This document shows positions 1 to 5,696 of a stretch of 5,696 nt of DNA, piece after piece (the stretch's first letter is position 1; each line of letters starts with the position of its first letter). The DNA comes from Actinomycetota bacterium (lineage in GTDB: Bacteria; Actinomycetota; Thermoleophilia; Gaiellales; Gaiellaceae). The position numbers were made by a program, and so were the translations under genes. The notes under the pieces are model-generated. The model had not been told where the DNA came from, made no database searches, and was given only the letters and a program-made list of their open reading frames with translations. Location: NCBI GenBank assembly GCA_005884155.1, contig VAXD01000107.1, positions 1,525 to 7,220 of the forward strand, given 5' to 3'.

Positions 1-379
1 ACCTCGGCCAGACGTAGCCGCTCTTGAAGTCCTTGTGCCAATCGATTTCCGCGCCCAGGTCGACAAGTCCAGAACCAAGCAGGTCGATGCGATGCGCCAG
101 GACCTGATCAGCCTCCTCGCGAAGGGCGGCAGCCGCGATGCGAAGCTCATCGGGAAGTTCTTGAATCGGAGCAAGCCCGATCGTCGGCAGTCGCAGGTAA
201 ACGCTTTCCTTGCTGAGTGGGGTGGAATAGAGGGCCCTGAGTCGTCGCGTCCGCCGGCGGCGCCCCGCGAGAAAGGCAAAAGTCCGCAAGAGCACGATCG
301 GATGTGGGCCAATCGTCCTCGTCATCCGCGCAAGTGACTGGGCCTTCATGCGCATCGCGGGCAATGCGCGACGTTTCAT
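1..379 (-). CDS. Heparinase II/III family protein, N-terminal part (runs off left edge)
   Basis: This is the first 126 codons of a gene whose 3' end lies outside the window. Reading leftward from ATG 379-377 there is no stop to base 1. The family comprises polysaccharide lyases that cleave uronic-acid-containing glycans by beta-elimination, with an N-terminal alpha-helical toroid followed by a beta-sandwich. Only part of the N-terminal domain is visible. The recognisable block is at residues 93-125: VLAHRIDLLGSG, then EIDWHKDFKSGYVWP, which matches the conserved heparinase II/III N-terminal signature (LLGSG, then IDWH.DF.SGY.WP). Residues 1-50 are rich in Arg with a short hydrophobic stretch (about 28-38). 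No convincing signal peptide is seen, so location is open. ATG directly follows the TAG of the upstream glycosyltransferase (TAGATG), which implies co-transcription and perhaps translational coupling. Met 9, 11 and 19 are alternative starts. Catalytic residues lie beyond the edge, so lyase activity is inferred from family only. Confidence 0.85.
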   Translation of the reverse strand, partial: MKRRALPAMRMKAQSLARMTRTIGPHPIVLLRTFAFLAGRRRRTRRLRALYSTPLSKESVYLRLPTIGLAPIQELPDELRIAAAALREEADQVLAHRIDLLGSGLVDLGAEIDWHKDFKSGYVWPR

Positions 380-1618
380 CTACGCCGCACTTGCGATTGC
401 TTCAGCGAACTCGGAGAGGTCGGCGCGATCCCAAAGCGCGCGCCACGCCGTATCAAATTGCCAATCAGAACTCGCCAAGACCTCGTCAACGGCCTGCACC
501 AAAGCGGTGACCGAAGGGGCGCATCGGATGCCAATCGTGAACTCACTTGCCACCTCGGCGGGCTCACCCCCGCAGAAGAAGACGAGCGGTTTGCGGTGAC
601 GCAGCGCTTGATAGAGCGTGTTCGGACATGCAACCTCGCTATATGAATGGCTCGGATCGAGCCCGTAATAGACCGAGCGTGTCAGTTCAAATAGACCATC
701 GACGTGTTCTTGCCATCCGAGGTATGTGAGATTCGGAAGATCGGCCGAAGCCTGCTCGATTACGGCCGCGCCATGCCCATCGCCCGCGAGGGCGATCTCG
801 ATGTCGGGCCGTCTTCGAGCTAGTTCGACTAGCAGGTCGAGTCGTCGAACATCGCTGATCGTTCCCGCGTAGAAGAGATCCCACCGAGGGAGAGCATCCG
901 ACGCCGGCGCCTGCTCACGGTGACCGAAGTTTGGCACGACGATTGGGGGGCGCTCGATCACTCCACGCCACCGCGACGTGCGGCAGCTACCTGGAACCAC
1001 GACCATCGCGGCCCGGCGCGCTAGGCGGCTCTCGGCCGCAGCTGCCAGGCGAAGAACGAACGTCGGATACCTCCTCGCCTCGGAGCGTCGAAACTCCTCA
1101 TGAGCGTCGTAGATCAGGGGAAGGTCAAGATCACGCGCCAAGGCCCATCCCAGCGGCAGGAGATAGATGTCGTGCACCATCAGGAGGGAAGTCCCTTCAA
1201 ATAGCGCCCGTCGATTGCGCCAGACGCGCGCGCCGAACCTCGCGAGGGCAAGAAGCGTGTGCCAACCACCTCCGCTCGGAGCGGGGACCGCGAATCGAAC
1301 CAAGTCGTCGTTCAGGCCCCCGCTCGTCTGGGCGGGGTTAGCCCGACGGTCCCATGCGACGATCTTCGCAGAGATGCCGGCATCGCGGAGCAGTCCGATC
1401 TCAAAGGCCACCCGGGCATCGGGCCCGTAGTGGTTGTCGAGCAGCATCGAGACACTGATGCGCTGGTCGTGTGCACCGCCGGCTAGATCAGGCGACGGGC
1501 GCGGTTCGAGGGGCTCATCGCTCGCCAGGTTGTCGCCGTCGCGCTTCGGGCCTCGACGTACTAACCAGCGTCCGAACGCGTTCCGCCTTCCTCCGCAAGT
1601 GCTCAGATCGCATTCCAA
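380..1618 (-). CDS. GT-B fold glycosyltransferase (family 4-like)
   Basis: A probable cytoplasmic or membrane-associated retaining glycosyltransferase of 412 residues if started at TTG 1618. The N-terminal acceptor domain begins at about residue 54 (RISVSMLLDNHYGPDARVAF), followed by an AGISAKIVAWDRR strand-helix unit and a DAHEEF motif at 171-176. The C-terminal nucleotide-sugar domain shows YAGTISDVRRLD (250-261), a LAGDG strand end (277-281), and DPSHSYSEVACPNTLYQAL (321-339) then KPLVFF, which corresponds to the usual 'PNKLFEAMA.GKPV' donor-site segment. The usual second Glu of the EX7E motif is Gln 337 here. The start is uncertain. TTG 1618 overlaps the deacetylase end by 16 bp and gives a 57-residue Arg/Pro/Asp-rich leader. 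The only in-frame ATG nearby (1447) would cut into the first beta strand. Neither has a clear ribosome binding site. Donor and acceptor sugars cannot be told. It lies between the deacetylase and heparinase genes in one apparent operon. Confidence 0.85.
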   Translation of the reverse strand: MECDLSTCGGRRNAFGRWLVRRGPKRDGDNLASDEPLEPRPSPDLAGGAHDQRISVSMLLDNHYGPDARVAFEIGLLRDAGISAKIVAWDRRANPAQTSGGLNDDLVRFAVPAPSGGGWHTLLALARFGARVWRNRRALFEGTSLLMVHDIYLLPLGWALARDLDLPLIYDAHEEFRRSEARRYPTFVLRLAAAAESRLARRAAMVVVPGSCRTSRWRGVIERPPIVVPNFGHREQAPASDALPRWDLFYAGTISDVRRLDLLVELARRRPDIEIALAGDGHGAAVIEQASADLPNLTYLGWQEHVDGLFELTRSVYYGLDPSHSYSEVACPNTLYQALRHRKPLVFFCGGEPAEVASEFTIGIRCAPSVTALVQAVDEVLASSDWQFDTAWRALWDRADLSEFAEAIASAA

Positions 1619-2376
1619 CTTACGAAGGTGTGCCCGGCGCCCCGTGCCGCACTAACAAATGGGGCGAGCGATAACCGCTCGTTGTTGCACCATTCCTGAT
1701 CGTATCCGGGGTGAACGCCAACTTCGAGTGTCTGCCCGTCCGGCAGTCGCGAGGCAAGCTGGTGCCAATCGGGGTCATGGGCGCTGGTCGGCATGTAGAA
1801 GTGATCGGTGGTCATGAAGGACCGCATGAGCGCCCGACGCCATATCGGGCCGATCCAATATGTCGGGCTCCTGGTGGGCCGGCGCAGGTAGATGTCTTGG
1901 ACATTTCGCACACGCTTGATCCCCAGGCGAGGCAGAACTCGGCGCAATGCTTTTCTGAACGGAGCGTACTTATGGAGGTGTCGATGTGAATCGACGTGGG
2001 ATACCGCTACTCCATTGCTCTTGACGGCATTAACTTGTGCGATGACTTCTCGTTCGATTTGTTCCACAGGAACTCGCCGGAGAAGAGCCCGAAGCCGCAT
2101 GACGTTTGTCGGGAGCAGATACCCACCGTCATTGACTAATCCTGGCACGAGGTGGGGCTCGGAGACCGGTCTTTCAGAACCATCTCCAACGAATTGCAAG
2201 TGTACTCCGTACGAATATTCGGGATGTTCACGAGCGAATTCGAGCGCGTCTTCCGTTCTGGGCATTCCGACCATGATGGACGCACTCGTGAGAAGCCCGG
2301 CCTTGAAGCAGTCAACCGTCGCTGTAACCGTATCGACTGAGCTCCCAAAATCGTCGGCATTGACGATGATTCTCAT
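1603..2376 (-). CDS. YdjC/ChbG family carbohydrate deacetylase
   Basis: A 257-residue protein of the usual length for the YdjC/ChbG family, which are metal-dependent enzymes that remove N-acetyl groups from amino-sugar saccharides and related glycolipid precursors. The motifs are all present: NADDFG at residues 6-11 (metal and catalytic Asp 8-9), GVHLQF at 57-62 (metal His 59), SHVDSHRHLH at 126-135 (metal His and Asp), and VHPGYD at 221-226 near the C-terminus. No signal peptide is seen, so it probably acts in the cytoplasm on a nucleotide-linked, lipid-linked or free saccharide. The ATG at 2376 starts MRIIVNADDFG directly at the first beta strand, so the start is well supported even though no strong Shine-Dalgarno precedes it. 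It is the first gene of the leftward set, and its stop TGA (1605-1603) lies within the possible extended start of the next gene. Its GC content is distinctly lower than that of the rightward genes. The exact substrate is unknown. Confidence 0.92.
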   Translation of the reverse strand: MRIIVNADDFGSSVDTVTATVDCFKAGLLTSASIMVGMPRTEDALEFAREHPEYSYGVHLQFVGDGSERPVSEPHLVPGLVNDGGYLLPTNVMRLRALLRRVPVEQIEREVIAQVNAVKSNGVAVSHVDSHRHLHKYAPFRKALRRVLPRLGIKRVRNVQDIYLRRPTRSPTYWIGPIWRRALMRSFMTTDHFYMPTSAHDPDWHQLASRLPDGQTLEVGVHPGYDQEWCNNERLSLAPFVSAARGAGHTFVSWNAI

Positions 2377-2421
2377 GGCGCGCGAAAGTATCAGGACCCC
2401 AGGCGCTCGTGTCTGTTGGTG

Positions 2422-2457
2422 CCGGGCAGTTTGAAACTACGTGCCAGGGTTTCCCGG
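2422..2457. repeat. Nested short inverted repeats (possible operator or hairpin)
   Basis: AGTTT and AAACT (2428-2432 and 2434-2438) form a 5-bp inverted repeat around one base. GGCA (2425-2428) and TGCC (2442-2445) pair outside most of it, and CCGGG (2422-2426) with CCCGG (2453-2457) give a further alternative pairing. The arms are short and some overlap, so not all can form at once. Position between divergent genes would suit an operator, but repeats of this size arise by chance in sequence of this length. Confidence 0.2.
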
Positions 2458-2498
2458 ACAGGCGGCGTACCCCTCATAGAAGGAGCTGATCACTCGGG

Positions 2499-2532
2499 CG
2501 GCTACCCTAGCGTCCGCTTGCTCGCCTAGCCG
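2499..2532. repeat. 6-bp inverted repeat just upstream of the rightward glycosyltransferase
   Basis: CGGCTA (2499-2504) is repeated inverted as TAGCCG (2527-2532) with 22 bases between, ending 15 bases before the ATG at 2548. Two CTAG tetramers (2507-2510 and 2526-2529) lie in the same stretch, and the candidate -10 TACCCT begins in the left arm. It could be a regulator site or a 5' leader stem, but the arms are short enough to be chance. Confidence 0.2.
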
Positions 2533-2547
2533 ATTCTGCACTCTCGC

Positions 2548-3771
2548 ATGTCTCCAACCAGAAGCGTCATCATCCTCGTCGAGAACGCGCCGGTACCGTC
2601 GGATCGGCGTGTCTGGCAGGAGGCCGCTGCCCTCACACGGGCGGGGGCAGAGGTGTTCGTCGTCTGTCCCCGGGGCACGTCGCGGGACAGCGAGCTCTTC
2701 GAGGAGCGTGACGGTGTCGCGATCCATCGTTACCCCGCACACTTCGCAGACGGCGCACTCCGGGGGTACGTGCGTGAGTACTCTGGGGCGCTCCGCGAAA
2801 TGCGACGACTCGTTCGGCGGATCTCGCGCCAGCGGCACATCGACGTCGTCCATGCGTGCAACCCGCCCGACATTTTGTTCTTGTCGGCACTCCGGGCACG
2901 TCTCCGAGGCGCAGCCTTCGTCTTCGACCAGCACGACCTCGTACCCGAGCAGGCGCGCGCCCAGTTCGCCGGCCGACGGCTGCTCTATTGGTCGACTTTG
3001 GCCGCGGAAAGGCTCGCGTATTCGGTCGCGGACGTGGTGCTCGTGACGAACGAGTCATACCGCGACGTCGCCCTTTCTCGCGGTCCGCTGAGGCCGGAGG
3101 ACGTGTTCGTAGTTCGCAACGCGCCCGATCTGGGGGTCTTTCGAAGGGTCGATCCCGACCCGACGCTGAGGAAGGGGGCCTCGTTCCTCATCGGTTATGT
3201 CGGGCTCATGGGCCCGCAGGACGGCGTTGACCACATGCTCCGCGCGTTGGCAGAGCTCAAGGAGCGGCGATCCGATTGGCGAGGAATCTTCGTCGGCGAA
3301 GGCGACGCGTTGCCCGGAGCGCGTGATCTGGCTCACCAACTGGGGCTCGAAGACGTGGTCGAGTTCGCGGGATGGATGCAAGGCGAGCAGTTGATAGCGA
3401 CACTTGCAAGCCTCGACGTGTGCGTTGCGCCTAATCCCAAGACGCCTCTCAACGATGTCTCCACGATGGTGAAACTCCTCGAATACATGGCCATGGCTAA
3501 GCCTGTCGTCGCCTACGATCTCCCTGAGACTCGCCGAACTGCGAAGGACGCAGCCCTCTACACGAGGCCCGACCATCCACCGAGCCTGGCAGCTGCGATC
3601 GACGAGTTGCTCGACAGCCCTGAGCTGCGAGCTCGGATGGGAGCCGCAGGTCGCGCCCGAATCGAGACCGTTCTCTCATGGGAGCATGCCGAGCGGGAGC
3701 TATTGGCTGCCTACGACCGAGCGTACGCGATTGCCGACGAGCGCAAAAAGGCGAAAAGGGGTGCCAAGTGA
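2548..3771 (+). CDS. Glycosyltransferase family 4 type (WcaI/WbuB-like layout)
   Basis: A 407-residue GT-B glycosyltransferase that transfers a sugar from an activated donor, most likely in assembly of a surface polysaccharide repeat unit at the cytoplasmic membrane face. The N-terminal acceptor domain opens with VIILVENAPVPSDRRVWQEA (7-26), a familiar GT4 opening with a DRRVWQEA helix. FDQHDLVPEQ (126-135) and VVRNAPD (188-194) precede the linker. The donor domain starts at IGYVGLMGPQDGVD (215-228) and has FVGEGD (248-253), then APNPKTPLNDVSTMVKLLEY (294-313) and KPVVAYDLPE. Glu 312 matches the second Glu of the EX7E motif, while the first Glu position is not Glu, as in related 'ND.STM.K..EYMA' members. 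The C-terminal tail is Lys/Arg-rich. The ATG at 2548 is chosen because an in-frame TAG at 2527-2529 blocks extension and the protein begins at the first beta strand. It overlaps the next gene by 4 bp. The specific sugar is unknown. Confidence 0.93.
   Translation: MSPTRSVIILVENAPVPSDRRVWQEAAALTRAGAEVFVVCPRGTSRDSELFEERDGVAIHRYPAHFADGALRGYVREYSGALREMRRLVRRISRQRHIDVVHACNPPDILFLSALRARLRGAAFVFDQHDLVPEQARAQFAGRRLLYWSTLAAERLAYSVADVVLVTNESYRDVALSRGPLRPEDVFVVRNAPDLGVFRRVDPDPTLRKGASFLIGYVGLMGPQDGVDHMLRALAELKERRSDWRGIFVGEGDALPGARDLAHQLGLEDVVEFAGWMQGEQLIATLASLDVCVAPNPKTPLNDVSTMVKLLEYMAMAKPVVAYDLPETRRTAKDAALYTRPDHPPSLAAAIDELLDSPELRARMGAAGRARIETVLSWEHAERELLAAYDRAYAIADERKKAKRGAK
3757..3761 (+). promoter_or_regulatory. 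Ribosome binding site for the bi-domain oxidoreductase
   Basis: AGGGG lies six bases (TGCCAA) before GTG 3768 and is preceded by further A residues. It is the clearest Shine-Dalgarno-like sequence at any start in the window. It supports the GTG start and hence the 4-bp GTGA overlap with the glycosyltransferase stop. Confidence 0.55.
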
Positions 3772-5696
3772 AGCAGGTGCTTCAGAACCGACGCGGGCTC
3801 CTGGTTGTTCGGGACGTTCCCGAGCCCCACTGCCCCCGGGGAGCCGTCATCGTCCGAAACGAGTTCTCCGCCATTAGCTCCGGGACTGAACGCAGCAGTG
3901 TCACGCAGTCGCAGAAGTCGCTTATCGCGCGCGCCAGAGAACGGCCCGACCTCGTGCGCGAGGTCGCCCGACGCGCCCGAACCGAAGGCGTCCGGAAAAC
4001 CCGCGCCGCCGTCGAGCGCCGACTCGCAGAGGAGAGCCCGATCGGCTACAGCTCGGCAGGGGAGGTGGTCCGCGTCGGGTCTGCTGTCCACGGATTCGCC
4101 CCGGGCGACAGGGTCGCTTGCGCAGGCGCCGGTTTCGCAAACCACGCGGAGATCGTTGCGGTGCCATCCAATCTCTGTGCGCGGGTGCCGGCGTCCGTCC
4201 TGCTCGAGCATGCGTCGCTGACGACGATCGCCGCGATCGCGTTGCACGGCATCAGGCTGACCGGAGCTGCGCTGGGCGAACGCGTCGCCGTAATCGGGTG
4301 CGGTCTTGTCGGCCAGCTCGCGTGCCGCCTTCTGCACGCCGCAGGCGCGGAGGTGTACGCGATCGACATCGACGCGGCAGCGGTCGAGCACGCTCGCGCC
4401 GGCGGCGCGGATCACGACTTCACGAGCGACGAGCAAACCGCCGATCTCGTCCGTCAGACTGCGCCGCTCGGCGTCGACGCAGTGCTCGTCACCGCCGCGG
4501 CCCCGTCCAGCGAGCCGCTCCTCCTTGCCGCCGAGATCGCCCGCGACCGCGGCACTCTCGTCCTGGTGGGCGACGTCCCCGTCGAGCTCCCGCGCGCACC
4601 GCTGTACCGGAAGGAGCTCACGTTTCGGATCTCTCGCTCGTACGGCCCTGGCCGCTACGACGTCGAGTACGAGGAGCGGGGGCTCGATTACCCGATCGGA
4701 TACGTCCGCTGGACACAGCAGCGAAACATGCAGTGCGTGCTCGACCTGCAAGCCCGGGGACTATTCGATGTCGGGCCACTGATCGCCGACGTGGTGCCGG
4801 TCGAAGAGGCGGAAGACGCATACGCACGGGTTGCCGGCGACCCGTCTGAACGTCCTCGCGGCGCCTTGGTGCTCGCGTATGAAGGCGCGCGGGCGGCGCC
4901 GGAGCCTAGTCAGTCGAGCCGTCCCCGATCGGTGCCCGAAGGTGCCCCGCGCATTGGCCTGATCGGCCCTGGGGAGTTTGCGAGGAGCGTGCTCGTCCCG
5001 GCGTTCGCCGAGGCGGGAGCTCGCCTCGAGCTCGTCGGCGGCGGTTCTGGGCCGACGGCCGCGTCCGCGCTCCGCGACCTCGGATTTTCCCGCGTGGCGG
5101 CAAGCGAGCTCGAGGTGATCGAGGATCCCGATGTCGACGCCGTCGTCATCGCCACGCGCCACGGTTCGCACGCCGAGCTGGCGGCACGCGCGCTCGAGAA
5201 CGGCAAGCACGTCTTCTGCGAGAAGCCGCTCGCACTCGACGAGGAACAGCTCACCCAGGTCCTCGAGGCGGCGCGGCGGAGCGACAGCTTCCTGTTGGTC
5301 GGGTTCAACCGTCGGTTTTCGCCGCTGCTCCGTGAGCTCCGCTCGTTCATCGGAGATGGGTCCCTCCTTGCGAACTACCGCGTCAGCGCCGGGCGAATGC
5401 CCGCCGAGGCCTGGGTGCACGACCTGGAGGAGGGTGGCGGGCGAATAATGGGCGAGGCCTGCCACTTCCTCGATGCGCTGGTTTATCTGGCGGGAGCGCC
5501 GATCCGGGCAGTCGCTGCTGTCGCGCTCGACGACTCGTCGCTGCCTCTGCAAGCCCGCGACAACGTCGTCATCAACGTGTCGCTCGACGACGGTTCGGCG
5601 GGAACGGTCTCCTACGTCGCCGCGGGCTCGGCGGCCGTCCCGAAGGAGAGGCTGGAGGTTTTCAGCGGCGGGCGCACGGCGATCCTCGACGACTTC
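3768..5696 (+). CDS. Bi-domain oxidoreductase: MDR dehydrogenase fused to Gfo/Idh/MocA (runs off right edge)
   Basis: An open frame of 643 codons from GTG 3768 to the window end with no stop. Residues 1-370 form an alcohol-dehydrogenase-like (MDR) half: MKQVLQN start, ISSGTER (36-42), a helical Arg-rich insert (about 46-90), PIGYSSAGEV (91-100), PGDRVACAGAGFANHAE (112-128), a nucleotide site VIGCGLVGQLA (175-185) with acidic D200 after the next strand, suggesting NAD, then RSYGPGRYD (290-298) and YPIGYVRWTQQRNM (308-321). The zinc-ligand Cys and the GHE motif usual in MDR alcohol dehydrogenases are absent. After a Pro/Ser linker (about 375-393), a Gfo/Idh/MocA half begins at IGLIGPGEFA (396-405), with CEKPL (484-488, catalytic-type Lys 486), GFNRRFSP (512-519) and GGGRIMGEACHFLD (556-569). 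Only the end of the second domain is missing. This architecture is known in polysaccharide clusters, often near heparinase II/III genes. It presumably oxidises or reduces a sugar or nucleotide sugar, but the substrate is unknown. The reading frame joins both halves without interruption, so the fusion is real in this sequence. Confidence 0.93.
   Translation, partial: MKQVLQNRRGLLVVRDVPEPHCPRGAVIVRNEFSAISSGTERSSVTQSQKSLIARARERPDLVREVARRARTEGVRKTRAAVERRLAEESPIGYSSAGEVVRVGSAVHGFAPGDRVACAGAGFANHAEIVAVPSNLCARVPASVLLEHASLTTIAAIALHGIRLTGAALGERVAVIGCGLVGQLACRLLHAAGAEVYAIDIDAAAVEHARAGGADHDFTSDEQTADLVRQTAPLGVDAVLVTAAAPSSEPLLLAAEIARDRGTLVLVGDVPVELPRAPLYRKELTFRISRSYGPGRYDVEYEERGLDYPIGYVRWTQQRNMQCVLDLQARGLFDVGPLIADVVPVEEAEDAYARVAGDPSERPRGALVLAYEGARAAPEPSQSSRPRSVPEGAPRIGLIGPGEFARSVLVPAFAEAGARLELVGGGSGPTAASALRDLGFSRVAASELEVIEDPDVDAVVIATRHGSHAELAARALENGKHVFCEKPLALDEEQLTQVLEAARRSDSFLLVGFNRRFSPLLRELRSFIGDGSLLANYRVSAGRMPAEAWVHDLEEGGGRIMGEACHFLDALVYLAGAPIRAVAAVALDDSSLPLQARDNVVINVSLDDGSAGTVSYVAAGSAAVPKERLEVFSGGRTAILDDF

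Larger units (their letters stand above)
2377..2547. promoter_or_regulatory. Divergent intergenic region, presumed promoters for both gene sets
   Basis: This 171-bp gap separates two outward-facing start codons, so promoters for both directions most likely lie here. That is inferred from layout rather than from strong consensus boxes. For the rightward gene, TACCCT at 2503-2508 is a possible -10 element with no good -35 at the expected distance. For the leftward gene, GATACT on the minus strand (2392-2387) is a possible -10 close to the start. Neither start codon has a clear Shine-Dalgarno. An in-frame TAG at 2527-2529 rules out a longer N-terminus for the rightward glycosyltransferase beyond CTG 2536. 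Two short inverted repeats occur here (separate entries). No tRNA, small RNA or convincing small coding gene was seen. Confidence 0.55.

Noticed and set aside
35..337. Plus-strand open frame of 100 codons at the left end
   Set aside because: It lies antisense to the heparinase II/III frame, whose signature motifs are clear. Its own protein has no recognisable features.
931..1341. Plus-strand open frame of 136 codons
   Set aside because: It is antisense to the minus-strand glycosyltransferase, with an Arg/Ser/Pro-rich shadow composition.
2437..2934. Minus-strand open frame covering part of the intergenic gap and the start of the rightward glycosyltransferase
   Set aside because: Most of it is antisense to conserved GT4 motifs, and its Cys-containing product matches no family I recognise.
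3711..4751. Long minus-strand open frame of 346 codons
   Set aside because: It is antisense to the MDR half of the bi-domain enzyme. Long antisense frames are expected where codon third positions are G/C-rich, and the product shows no family motif.
4118..4849. Plus-strand open frame of 243 codons inside the bi-domain gene
   Set aside because: The product is extremely Arg-rich, typical of a shifted frame of a high-GC gene, and the main frame encodes conserved motifs throughout.
4761..5552. Minus-strand open frame of 263 codons
   Set aside because: It is antisense to the Gfo/Idh/MocA half and is a GC-driven shadow with an Arg-rich product without motifs.
3768..5696. Possibility that the MDR and Gfo/Idh/MocA halves are two separate genes
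   Set aside because: The frame is continuous with no stop between the halves and only a short linker (about residues 375-393), and the fused architecture is known.

Overview
The window is a high-GC bacterial fragment carrying five protein genes and no RNA genes, insertion sequences or CRISPR arrays that I can see. All five genes fit surface or extracellular polysaccharide metabolism. Codon usage in the right half is strongly G/C at third positions, starts include GTG and probably TTG, and clear Shine-Dalgarno sequences are mostly absent. This suggests a high-GC actinobacterium-like genome, but the sequence alone does not fix the taxon.

Layout: two divergent gene sets flank a 171-bp non-coding gap (2377-2547). 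Leftward on the minus strand, in transcription order, are a YdjC/ChbG-type carbohydrate deacetylase (2376-1603), a GT-B glycosyltransferase (1618-380, start uncertain) and the first 126 codons of a heparinase II/III-family gene (379-1, running off the left edge). These three overlap or abut and look like one operon. Rightward on the plus strand are a family 4 type glycosyltransferase (2548-3771) and a two-domain oxidoreductase (3768-5696, running off the right edge). The oxidoreductase joins a zinc-less alcohol-dehydrogenase-like (MDR) half to a Gfo/Idh/MocA half. The rightward pair overlaps by 4 bp (GTGA).

Working model (inference): the two glycosyltransferases build a repeat unit, the deacetylase removes N-acetyl groups from an amino sugar or saccharide, the bi-domain enzyme does NAD(P)-dependent oxidation or reduction of a sugar, and the heparinase-like protein cleaves or edits a uronate-containing chain. 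From what I know of such clusters, the heparinase II/III protein and the bi-domain oxidoreductase often occur together. Here they sit at opposite ends on opposite strands with the other three genes between them.

The deacetylase gene is clearly poorer in GC (about 50-58% in most hand-counted 60-base lines) than the bi-domain gene (about 68-77%), so the cluster may be a mosaic. I found no clearly undescribed system. The points most worth a second look are the fusion enzyme without zinc ligands, the split heparinase/oxidoreductase arrangement, the composition step, and the variant active-site motif and doubtful start of the minus-strand glycosyltransferase.
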